Shown: positions 18,805-27,406 of the stretch, in pieces
How positions within the stretch are numbered: position 1 is the first letter of the stretch
Layout: each line of letters opens with the position of its first letter
Assembly: GCA_016716665.1 (NCBI GenBank)
Contig: JADJVH010000009.1
Coordinates: 170,650-234,649 of the forward strand
Source of the DNA: Candidatus Opimibacter iunctus
Lineage (GTDB): Bacteria > Bacteroidota > Bacteroidia > Chitinophagales > Saprospiraceae
Direction: 5' to 3'
DNA: 64,000 nt
Position numbers and translations under genes: made by a program
The notes under the pieces: model-generated
What the model saw: only the letters and a program-made list of their open reading frames with translations
What the model was told of the DNA's origin: nothing
The model's database searches: none

Positions 18805-19095
18805 TTCATCTGTAACTGCAATGTGTAGGTAAAGATGGATTATATTTTTGAAGAATGTACCTCTGCCTGGAGGTGGCTTCTAGGGGGAGATTCTCCAGGT
18901 GCAACCACTTCTTTTGCCGACCATCCCGATGCCTGTTTTAGATGTACCGATCCTTTTGGGAGACTAACCACTCCCTAATACACCGTCAATACCGGGTAGG
19001 GTAAGTATATATTCGTACAATCTCTAATTGATGTTCAAATAATTGTCGGAAGTCAGTAGGGATGCACCCAAATCAAGTTTCAACGAATCTGGACT
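18805..19095. other. Divergent intergenic region between sensor kinase and adhesin
   Basis: 291 bases with no ORF. A CATCTTTA box on the minus strand just upstream of the kinase resembles a -7 element. An imperfect inverted repeat with CCTGGA and TCCAGG arms lies near 18868-18900. TATATTCG near 19009 is a weak -7 candidate for the adhesin. No clear LytTR direct repeat was seen. Confidence 0.35.
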
Positions 19096-22000
19096 ATGAA
19101 AATCAAATGCCTGCATATTTTTTTGAGAAGCCAACTATCGATCCTGTTTTGCCTCCTTTGGGTTGGTGTCGCCTCCGGTCAGTCTATAGGTATCGGGACT
19201 GACACGCCTGACAGCAGTGCGGTGCTCGACCTAAGCAGCACCCAACAGGGATTATTGGTGCCTCGTATGAGTACGATAGAGCGCAATGTTATATCCGCTC
19301 CTGCTGCCGGGCTGCTGGTCTTTGACAAAGACACGAAATCTTTCTGGTATTACAAGAGTATCATTGATGGCTGGCAAGAAATGCAACTATCACCTCCGGC
19401 AGGATTTGCCCCTGAGGGGATCGAGTCGTATATCTCGGATGAGGATGAGAATACAACGGTAGACGTGGAGACGACTACTAATGAAGATGTCATCAGATTT
19501 AATGTGTTTGGTACTGAGGTTATGAATATCTCTATGAATGAAAATGAGCAGCCATTGATAAACTTACCTAACGCTTTTGGAACTATAGCGCTTGGCAGCC
19601 ATGCAGGGGAGAATAATCAACCCATAAGCTTTTTTGAAGGGGGAGGTGGAGCAAATACATTTGTAGGTAATCAGGCAGGCCAGGATAATACTACAGGAGG
19701 GTTGAACACAGCGATTGGCGCGTTATCATTAGCAAATAATATTGAAGGAAATCTAAACGTGGCATTAGGTTTTGGGGCACTAAATTCAAATACCTCGGGT
19801 AGCAGGAATGTAGCTATTGGAAATACTGCCTTGAGTATTAATACGGAACGATCAGGTCTTACTGCGGTAGGTGATTCAGCGCTTTATCATAATGGTTTTG
19901 AAGCAACATTCCCGGAGGCATCAGCAAATACAGCAATTGGTTCATTAAGTCTTCTCCAAAATACAACTGGATATGGGAATACCGCTATTGGAAGATCATC
20001 CTTAAAAGGAAACATTTCCGGGAATTACAATTCGGCATTTGGATTTACAGCATTAGACGATAATGAAACAGGTAGTAGCAATATTGCAATAGGAGTTGAA
20101 GCACTTAAACAGAAAATTTCAGGGGATAGAAATATTGCAATAGGGAATGCATCGCTGAAACGAATGACGGTCGGGAATGATATTATAGCGATGGGTGATT
20201 CAGCATTGTATAACAATGGCAGCGCACAACATCCGCAATATCCATTTTTCTCGTCTTCAAATAATCTTGCAATAGGTACCAATTCACTTAAGGCAAACAC
20301 CGGAGGATACTTGAACTTGGCTATAGGATATAATAGCTTAAAGGATAATACAAACGGATTGGGCAATCTAGCCGTTGGACCTAATGCTCTGAAGCGAAAT
20401 ATTTCTGGAAATTCCAATGTTGCTATTGGCTCATCTTCATTATTTGCAAATGTTTCAGGAAGTAACAACACTGGTATAGGCGCCTCATCAATGATATCTA
20501 TCACAGCTGGATCAAAAAATTGTGCACTGGGATATTCTGCTATGCTTGCTAATACATCAGGGAATGGCAATGTCGCCATTGGAATAAATGCTCTTCAGAA
20601 TAATACGGTGAATTCCTATTTAGTAGCAATTGGTGACTCCACCCTTTATCAAAATGGAATTGGTGCAGGTATGGATCAAGCTATTGCAAATACGGCTATT
20701 GGCTCAAAGGTATTGACAGCAAATACAACAGGGCGTAGTAATACAGGCCTTGGATTCCAATCTCTTAAGGCTAATGTCACAGGAAATATGAATACAGCCG
20801 TTGGCGATTCAACTCTTATAACAAATGAATTAGGAAACCGAAACGTCGCAATGGGGCAAAAGAGCCTTTTCTTTAATTATTCGGGCAGTGGAAATGTGGC
20901 CATTGGTTCATCGGCATTACAATGGTCATTTGAGAAAAATTCTCTGGTGGCAGTTGGAGATTCAGCCTTATATCAAAATGGAACCAATGCGTTCAATGCA
21001 GATCAAGGTATAGCCAATACCGCTGTAGGTTCCAATTCAATGCAAGACAACGATACGGGTAGCTATAACACTGCTATTGGCAACAAGGCTTTGAAATGGA
21101 ATAGTGTTGGATCAAATAATACAGCGGTGGGTGTAGAAGCCCTGCTTGCTAATATATCGGGATATGAGAACACCTCTCTAGGCTCACATGCTATTAGAGA
21201 GAATGTTAGCGGTCATGGGAATACAGCTGCAGGGTTTGAAACACTTTACCACAACTCTATGGGTAATGATAATGTGGCTATCGGACGCAAAGCCCTATAT
21301 ACCAACACACAAGGAAGCGGAAATGTGGCCATCGGGAATGGTGTATTGTATTCCAATCTGACAGGCACACAGAATGTAGGGGTGGGAGAGAATGCACTTG
21401 GCTATGCTACTGGAAGTGAAAATACAGCAATAGGTACTTCGGCTTTATTTAAAACAACCACGGGGAATAAGAATACAGCTGTTGGTCGAAATACACTGTT
21501 TGAGAATTTAGTGGGTGTTGAAAACACAGCTATTGGGTATCTGGCTTCTAAGAATAATACAGAAGGGAATTATAACACAGCCATAGGTTCATACAGTTTG
21601 TATTCTAGTCTAACCGGTGATTATAATGTTGCCATTGGTTATCAAAGTCTAAAACAGAATACCGGAAATTTTAATATTAGTGTTGGGGCCGACGCACTTA
21701 GAGAGAATCTGAATGGATTTTCCAATAACGCATTTGGTGACGAAGCCCTCAAGCATAACACTACAGGTTATGAGAATGTTGGCCTGGGCGACGAATCATT
21801 ATGGCAGAATATTAGCGGCTATCGAAATACCGCAGTTGGTATTGTGGCGCTGCAACAGAATACTTTAGGACATCACAATGCAGCCCTTGGTGGTGGAGCA
21901 CTCAGTGAAAATATCTCTGGTAATTTTAACACATCCATAGGGGATGCCACCATGATTGTGAATACATCAGGTTCGTTCAATACGGCAGTGGGTCCTTTAG

Positions 22001-22782
22001 CGTTACGCACAAATACTACAGGGAGTTACAATACAGCTATAGGCCACAATGCAGATGTATCCTTAGGTACGTTGTCGAATGCTACTGCTATTGGCAATGG
22101 GACGATAGTAAATAGTTCCAATAAGATACGACTTGGTAATACTTCAGTGACCGTTGTTGAAGGAAATGCATCATATACGGTGTCCGATGGGCGGTTCAAG
22201 GCAGACCTTCAACAAAATGTCCCAGGCCTTGATTTCATCACACGTCTTCAACCAGTCACATATCATTTTGATTATCCAGCGTTTTCAAATTTTATAGGAG
22301 AAAGGAATGTAGATAGGGTTGGTCTTGAAGTAAGAAAGGCTAAAGTTGAAGCTGGGTTTGTAGCCCAGCAAGTAGAAGAGGTATGCCTTTCCCTGGGGAT
22401 GGATTATGCCAATCTGGTACACGCACCTGAGAATGAATTCGATAATTATTCCCTTTCCTATACAGCGTTGGTCGTACCGCTGGTGCAAGCAGTCCAGGAG
22501 CAGCAAGTCATGATTGAAGAAAAGGATAAGCAGATCCAATTGCTTCAACAGCAACTTATATCTTTCCAGGATCGATTGGTCAGGATTGAGGCTATATTGA
22601 GTATGCCAGGTGACCCTGGAACACAGCCAAACCCCTTGGAGGCCCGAGCAGATGAGGCGAAGATTGGCGCCAAAGCCGAAATCAAGACATATCCATTGCC
22701 GCCGGTGAGACCCTTAGCAGAATTGCCATCAGTGCCTGAATATGAAACCAGGAAGGAAAAGACTGCTTCAGCTAATCAATGA
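19096..22782 (+). CDS. YadA-head-repeat adhesin with C-terminal S74 chaperone domain
   Basis: Signal peptide (to SGQS), then an N-terminal domain with SIGIGTDTPDSSAVLDLSST, often seen at the start of Bacteroidota fibre proteins. About 47 left-handed beta-roll head repeats (residues ~160-1010) follow, each ~17 residues on the pattern N-A-I-G-xx-A-L-xxN-xx-G. Next comes VSDGRFKADL with FITRLQPVTYHFD, the start of the peptidase S74/endosialidase intramolecular chaperone. The end is a coiled coil (VQEQQVMIEEKDKQIQLLQQ) and a proline-rich tail. The fold implies a trimeric fibre; S74 domains aid trimerisation and are often cleaved off. No T9SS domain is visible. The stop overlaps the next start by ATGA. 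Confidence 0.85.
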   Translation: MKIKCLHIFLRSQLSILFCLLWVGVASGQSIGIGTDTPDSSAVLDLSSTQQGLLVPRMSTIERNVISAPAAGLLVFDKDTKSFWYYKSIIDGWQEMQLSPPAGFAPEGIESYISDEDENTTVDVETTTNEDVIRFNVFGTEVMNISMNENEQPLINLPNAFGTIALGSHAGENNQPISFFEGGGGANTFVGNQAGQDNTTGGLNTAIGALSLANNIEGNLNVALGFGALNSNTSGSRNVAIGNTALSINTERSGLTAVGDSALYHNGFEATFPEASANTAIGSLSLLQNTTGYGNTAIGRSSLKGNISGNYNSAFGFTALDDNETGSSNIAIGVEALKQKISGDRNIAIGNASLKRMTVGNDIIAMGDSALYNNGSAQHPQYPFFSSSNNLAIGTNSLKANTGGYLNLAIGYNSLKDNTNGLGNLAVGPNALKRNISGNSNVAIGSSSLFANVSGSNNTGIGASSMISITAGSKNCALGYSAMLANTSGNGNVAIGINALQNNTVNSYLVAIGDSTLYQNGIGAGMDQAIANTAIGSKVLTANTTGRSNTGLGFQSLKANVTGNMNTAVGDSTLITNELGNRNVAMGQKSLFFNYSGSGNVAIGSSALQWSFEKNSLVAVGDSALYQNGTNAFNADQGIANTAVGSNSMQDNDTGSYNTAIGNKALKWNSVGSNNTAVGVEALLANISGYENTSLGSHAIRENVSGHGNTAAGFETLYHNSMGNDNVAIGRKALYTNTQGSGNVAIGNGVLYSNLTGTQNVGVGENALGYATGSENTAIGTSALFKTTTGNKNTAVGRNTLFENLVGVENTAIGYLASKNNTEGNYNTAIGSYSLYSSLTGDYNVAIGYQSLKQNTGNFNISVGADALRENLNGFSNNAFGDEALKHNTTGYENVGLGDESLWQNISGYRNTAVGIVALQQNTLGHHNAALGGGALSENISGNFNTSIGDATMIVNTSGSFNTAVGPLALRTNTTGSYNTAIGHNADVSLGTLSNATAIGNGTIVNSSNKIRLGNTSVTVVEGNASYTVSDGRFKADLQQNVPGLDFITRLQPVTYHFDYPAFSNFIGERNVDRVGLEVRKAKVEAGFVAQQVEEVCLSLGMDYANLVHAPENEFDNYSLSYTALVVPLVQAVQEQQVMIEEKDKQIQLLQQQLISFQDRLVRIEAILSMPGDPGTQPNPLEARADEAKIGAKAEIKTYPLPPVRPLAELPSVPEYETRKEKTASANQ
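19570..22110 (+). repeat. Array of ~47 degenerate 51-base coding repeats
   Basis: DNA basis of the adhesin head. Units of about 17 codons carry AATACAGCTATTGG-like cores. Four units (near residues 255, 375, 515 and 625) use the variant GDSALYxNG with a 7-13 residue insert, spaced 6, 8 and 6 units apart. Confidence 0.75.
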
Positions 22783-24212
22783 TGCAGTTAATGTCCTTGC
22801 AACTCATGCGCATTCGATTCGTTCAGAGGTTTATTCGCTGCAGTTTACCCCTCTGCCTTACAATGATGCTCGCCACAGGAAGCGCTCAGGTCAATTATTA
22901 TACGTTTACGCAAAATGCATCAACCTATGCGGAGATCACCGGTGGCACTGTTTTAGGTTCGGCCAGCAATAATTTTAATCTGGCTTTTGTAGATCCTGAA
23001 GTACCCGAAGGTGCTCAGAATCCCATCGGCCCCGGATTTGAAATTGGTTTCCCATTTACATACAGGGGTATTGTTTATGATCGTTTTGGTGTATCGAACA
23101 ATGGCTGGATTTGCCTGGGCAGAAGTCAGTATCAGGATGAATTTGGTTATGCTGTTCGAATGCATGCTATCACAACTACTCCCTTGAACTTCCCGGCGTC
23201 ATTTGATACACTGCGTTCATGTATTGCCGCTTTTGCAGGGTACATTACAGGCAATGGATCGAGTACAGACTTACGCTTTGAGCTCTTGGGCTCTGCTCCG
23301 GAACGCACACTGGTCATTCAATGGAAAAATTATAAGGTTGGTCCGATTTTTCAATCAGGAGCATCATCTATAAATGCGCAAATTCGAATCAATGAGGTCG
23401 ACAATTCTATTGATATAAGATATGGGGCTTGCTCTTTTGTCAATGTTGAGGGATTATATACAATCCAGGTTGGATTAGGAGGTTTGACAGTAAATGAATT
23501 TTCAAATAGAACTACCCCATCTAATTGGAATGCAACCTCAGCGGGCACCACGCCATCCAGTAATTGTCCGGCATATGTAGTCTATCCGCCACCTTCATCC
23601 GGCACTAATTTTCATTGGGACCCACCCTCTTGTGTTCCACCTTCCAACCTGACAGTCAGTGGCCTCGGGTATGATTCACTCGGGTTTAGCTGGGATGAGC
23701 CTTATACGAACCCTATGGAAGGGTATGAGTACGCTTTAACAACTACCATAGCACCACCGATGGCAGGAACTACTACATTCTTGTCTGGGGTTTCTTTCCA
23801 GAATTTGAGTGAAGGGACACTTTATTTTTTTCATATCCGGACCTTGTGTGATATGGAGGACCAATCTGCCTGGCTCACTATCCCTGCACGAACGCTCTGT
23901 GCACCTTCTGTGCCTCCTTATGTCGAATCCTTCGACAATGTCATAGCTCCGGAGATGCCAGGTTGTATACGTACTGAGAATGAAAGTCCATATTCAGTGA
24001 ACTGGGAAACAATTACCTCTCCATATACTGTCATCAGTCCACCAAATGCTGCCACTTTAGATGACCCATATGCATTTACCAGGGATTGGCTTTTCCTGCC
24101 TGCACTGGAGCTCAGCAGTGATACGACATACATCAACAAGATGGATATGAATTCATACCAGGGAGACAGCCTGGTCATCTGCCTGGGGACTTCCCTTCTG
24201 CTGACCATATGA
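22779..24212 (+). CDS. Giant secreted multidomain protein, fragment 1 of 3 (frameshifted)
   Basis: N-terminal part of one large exported protein, coupled to the adhesin by an ATGA overlap. Signal peptide ending near ATGSAQ. A beta-sandwich follows (about 45-270, with GFPFTYRGIVYDRFGVSNNGWICLG), then fibronectin type III (CVPPSNLTVSGLGYDSLGFSW to SAWLTIPARTLC) and the start of a MAM/jelly-roll domain. The frame stops at 24210. One extra C at the CCC near 24194 would read GTSPSADHMTPVDTL into fragment 2. The last nine residues here are spurious. Confidence 0.7.
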   Translation: MMQLMSLQLMRIRFVQRFIRCSLPLCLTMMLATGSAQVNYYTFTQNASTYAEITGGTVLGSASNNFNLAFVDPEVPEGAQNPIGPGFEIGFPFTYRGIVYDRFGVSNNGWICLGRSQYQDEFGYAVRMHAITTTPLNFPASFDTLRSCIAAFAGYITGNGSSTDLRFELLGSAPERTLVIQWKNYKVGPIFQSGASSINAQIRINEVDNSIDIRYGACSFVNVEGLYTIQVGLGGLTVNEFSNRTTPSNWNATSAGTTPSSNCPAYVVYPPPSSGTNFHWDPPSCVPPSNLTVSGLGYDSLGFSWDEPYTNPMEGYEYALTTTIAPPMAGTTTFLSGVSFQNLSEGTLYFFHIRTLCDMEDQSAWLTIPARTLCAPSVPPYVESFDNVIAPEMPGCIRTENESPYSVNWETITSPYTVISPPNAATLDDPYAFTRDWLFLPALELSSDTTYINKMDMNSYQGDSLVICLGTSLLLTI

Positions 24213-27200
24213 CGCCTGTTGATACGCTGGCTGCAGGGAGTCCATATGTGCATAATTATACTCTAATAACACCTGATTCCACAGGTACCTTTTACATTGG
24301 ATACAAAAGCTTACGTAGTGCAATATCGTTTTTGGATAATATTGATGTTCGGGCATACACATGCAGAACACCAGATAGCATTCAGATAGTGACCAATCAG
24401 CCAGGTATGGTTACACTGCAATGGAATGCACCTGTATCAGGTGCATTGTCTTACGAATACATGGTAGCTCAATATTTCAGTTATCCCTATCAAGGAACAG
24501 TATTGACTGTAGACACAATCATTTCTATAACGAACCTGGAACCATCAAAAGCTTATTACTTGATCATTCGGTCATCCTGTGGAGATGGTAACTACTCACC
24601 ATGGACCGTTTTTGAATTTGTGACCATGGCTGCAAATGATGAATGTGAATTGGCCATAGAATTGATTCCTTCTGCGATGGGTTATTGTGAGGAGAGCTTT
24701 GATGGCTCCACAGTAGGCGCTACTGCATCAGGACAGACTGTTGGTACTTGTGGGGGAGAGCCTGATGATGATGTTTGGTTTAAGTTTGTTGCAACAGGTC
24801 GGAGTCATAGTGTCGTGTTGACGCCCTATTGCTCAAATAATAAAATACAGACTTCAGTGCCTTCGGAGCGCACTCCTCTTGAATGTGAGGCGTATACCTT
24901 AGAATTATATAGAGATAGTTGTGATGGGGTATTTATAGGCTGTATGCAGTTTCCTGAAGGTGCTTATGGAGGTGAGTTTGTCCAGACGGATTTAGATAGT
25001 GGAACCACTTACCTTATCAGGGTTTTTGGTACAGAATTGTTTGAAGGGGGTAGTGACTTTTATATTTGCATTAGTTCTTTTCCATCGCCTGCCAATGATA
25101 GTTGCGGCGGTGCTGAAATCATCATATCTAATGAGACGTACTGCAATTCACTGGCATATGGTAATCTTGCAGGTGCGACTCCTTCTGTTTCCCCTGCTAG
25201 CCAATGTCAGGGTGCTCCCTATTATGATCTATGGTACAAGTTTGCAGTCATTGATACGATACAGATTATTGAGGTTTCATTTGGAAATGATGCGGATGGG
25301 GTAGTGGAAGTGTTCTCGGGCACTTCATGTGGTACGATGAATGCAATTGCCTGCAGTGATGTAACAACGATGGGCCCTGAAGTCCTGGTGCTGGATAGCC
25401 TGACCATTGGGGATAGTCTATGGATAAGGATATTTGATGCAACTGGCGCAGGGGTTTATTCCAATTTTGAAGTTTGTGTTCGCACGCCAAATGCTAATGA
25501 ATTTTGCTCAGGCGCGCAGGAATTGCTCACAGTGTCCGGCCCCTTGATGGCGGACCAGGTTGATGCCAATACATTGTCAGCTTTCGGATCAGGCGGATGT
25601 ACACCTTTCTACGCCGACGATGATTTGTGGTACAGATTTGTGGCTGATTCAGTTACTCATCTGATTGTAGTAGTGCCAAGAGACTATCCTCCCATTGTAC
25701 AACCTGTGATTGAGTTTTTCGGCACAGACTGTGATTCAGCCGGTGTGATCTGCAGTGATGAGGGGCAGTTATTCCTGGATAGTCTGTCGATAGGAGAGGA
25801 GTATTATTTCAGGGTGTATAGTGCTGATAGTCTTACCGGAAAGGGAGGATTTGCCCTTTCGGTTGTAGCTCCCCCAAACAATATTTTCTGCTTCAGTCCG
25901 GATACCCTTCAAGTCAATGATTCAAGCGAATGTCTTTTGGTCAATGAATGCACCAATGTAGGAGCAGGATTGGATAATTCCGTTTGGTTTACGTTTGTGG
26001 CTCAGCAGTCCACCCAAATAATACACCTGGACGATCAAGGTGTTTTCTTTGGCTACATGACCCTTTTATATAGTTGTGATTCATTGTATTCTTTGGCATA
26101 TAGCTCCAATGAATATTTGGTCGCTCATGATTTAGTGCCCGGCCACCATTATATCCTTAGGGTTCAAGGAGGATTCTCCTTGTCAAGCCTTTACTTTGTC
26201 CAGAGCACATTTTCTCTTTGCATTTTAGCACCTGCTCCCAATGACGAATGTTCAGGGGCCATCACTATTCTGCCAACGGGAGAGTGTGATAGCCTGATAG
26301 TCGGCTCTACCTTATATGCTACTCCATCCATCCTCAGCGGGCCATGTCATCCACAATTCAATGATGTTTGGTATTCATTTGTTGCAACAGCTACCTTTCA
26401 CAAAATTGAGGTATATACCGATGATGGGTTTTATTTGCCGCGCGGTGAATTATTTGCTGATTCCTGTGGTGGTCAATCACTTGTTTGTTTTCAATATGGC
26501 TATGATTCCCATTATGCCACCTCAAATTTTACGGGTTTAACTATCGGGCATACGTATTATATAAGGCTGATGGTCAGTGGGGGAGCCACCAACAGAGGAA
26601 CCTTTGCGTTTTGCCTTTGGACGCCACCCATCAATGATGAGTGTTCTAATCCGGTAGAGATGATCACACCACTAACCTCAAAATGTAATAACCCTGTTCA
26701 GGGAACAACGATCAATTCAACCAATCCATCTGGTGATCAAAACAATGTTTGGTATAGTTTTACCTCGATCAACTCATCCATTGCCATTAAAGTGACGCCG
26801 CAAAGCAATGGATTTGATCCGGGTATTCGCTTTTGGCATCGCTCCATTAATGGAGGTGCTGATGATCAGTATTGTGTCCTTACCGGATATCAATATCAAC
26901 CGATCAATAGTGATGATACGCATGCCAATGGCCAGCCGGAAGTGCTTGTCATAAGCAGCCTGACACCCTTCAAGGAGTATTTGATAGAAGTATACGATAG
27001 CGATAGCTCGCAACAGTCAGGCAATTTTGAATTTTGCCTTTCGAACCCGGGCAATGGATTTCAAATATATTCAGCTGAATATGAAACATATACCATGGCC
27101 AACGCTGTATCCGCAGGTGGATGGCACCAGGCTGTATGTAAAGTAATCTTACATGTGTCGGGTAGTGTCAATATGCCCCATCTCACAAACGCTACCGTCA

Positions 27201-27406
27201 ATACCATGGGATCAACTGATCCGAATGACATACAGTCGGTCTCTTTTCATTATCCACCCATTACAAGTTTCCTATCAGGTTCAGCAGGATTTGATCCTTT
27301 TGGCGGACCTGTACCGCTGATTGGTGGATATCCACCTCCTATACAACTAGGTCAATCATCCAATAATCCTTTAGGACAGATTACGTTTACAGGGATATCC
27401 CATTGA
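24209..27406 (+). CDS. Giant secreted multidomain protein, fragment 2 of 3
   Basis: Continues fragment 1. It completes the jelly-roll (SFLDNIDVRAYTC) and has a second fibronectin type III domain (~55-145). About six repeats of a ~110-150 residue cysteine-containing domain follow, starting with variants of NDECxxAIxL and holding a DDVWYxFVA strand: ANDECELAIEL, ANDSCGGAEII, ANEFCSGAQEL, PNNIFCFSPDTL, PNDECSGAITI and INDECSNPVEM. These pre-peptidase-C-like repeats are frequent in large Bacteroidota surface proteins. The frame ends at a CCC run near 27398. One more C would read FTGISPLISFTQ into fragment 3. Confidence 0.7.
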   Translation: MTPVDTLAAGSPYVHNYTLITPDSTGTFYIGYKSLRSAISFLDNIDVRAYTCRTPDSIQIVTNQPGMVTLQWNAPVSGALSYEYMVAQYFSYPYQGTVLTVDTIISITNLEPSKAYYLIIRSSCGDGNYSPWTVFEFVTMAANDECELAIELIPSAMGYCEESFDGSTVGATASGQTVGTCGGEPDDDVWFKFVATGRSHSVVLTPYCSNNKIQTSVPSERTPLECEAYTLELYRDSCDGVFIGCMQFPEGAYGGEFVQTDLDSGTTYLIRVFGTELFEGGSDFYICISSFPSPANDSCGGAEIIISNETYCNSLAYGNLAGATPSVSPASQCQGAPYYDLWYKFAVIDTIQIIEVSFGNDADGVVEVFSGTSCGTMNAIACSDVTTMGPEVLVLDSLTIGDSLWIRIFDATGAGVYSNFEVCVRTPNANEFCSGAQELLTVSGPLMADQVDANTLSAFGSGGCTPFYADDDLWYRFVADSVTHLIVVVPRDYPPIVQPVIEFFGTDCDSAGVICSDEGQLFLDSLSIGEEYYFRVYSADSLTGKGGFALSVVAPPNNIFCFSPDTLQVNDSSECLLVNECTNVGAGLDNSVWFTFVAQQSTQIIHLDDQGVFFGYMTLLYSCDSLYSLAYSSNEYLVAHDLVPGHHYILRVQGGFSLSSLYFVQSTFSLCILAPAPNDECSGAITILPTGECDSLIVGSTLYATPSILSGPCHPQFNDVWYSFVATATFHKIEVYTDDGFYLPRGELFADSCGGQSLVCFQYGYDSHYATSNFTGLTIGHTYYIRLMVSGGATNRGTFAFCLWTPPINDECSNPVEMITPLTSKCNNPVQGTTINSTNPSGDQNNVWYSFTSINSSIAIKVTPQSNGFDPGIRFWHRSINGGADDQYCVLTGYQYQPINSDDTHANGQPEVLVISSLTPFKEYLIEVYDSDSSQQSGNFEFCLSNPGNGFQIYSAEYETYTMANAVSAGGWHQAVCKVILHVSGSVNMPHLTNATVNTMGSTDPNDIQSVSFHYPPITSFLSGSAGFDPFGGPVPLIGGYPPPIQLGQSSNNPLGQITFTGISH

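Noticed and set aside
22180..22560. S74 chaperone domain as phage tail-spike remnant
   Set aside because: S74 domains also end bacterial trimeric fibres. The gene has a signal peptide and YadA-type head, and no phage genes are adjacent.
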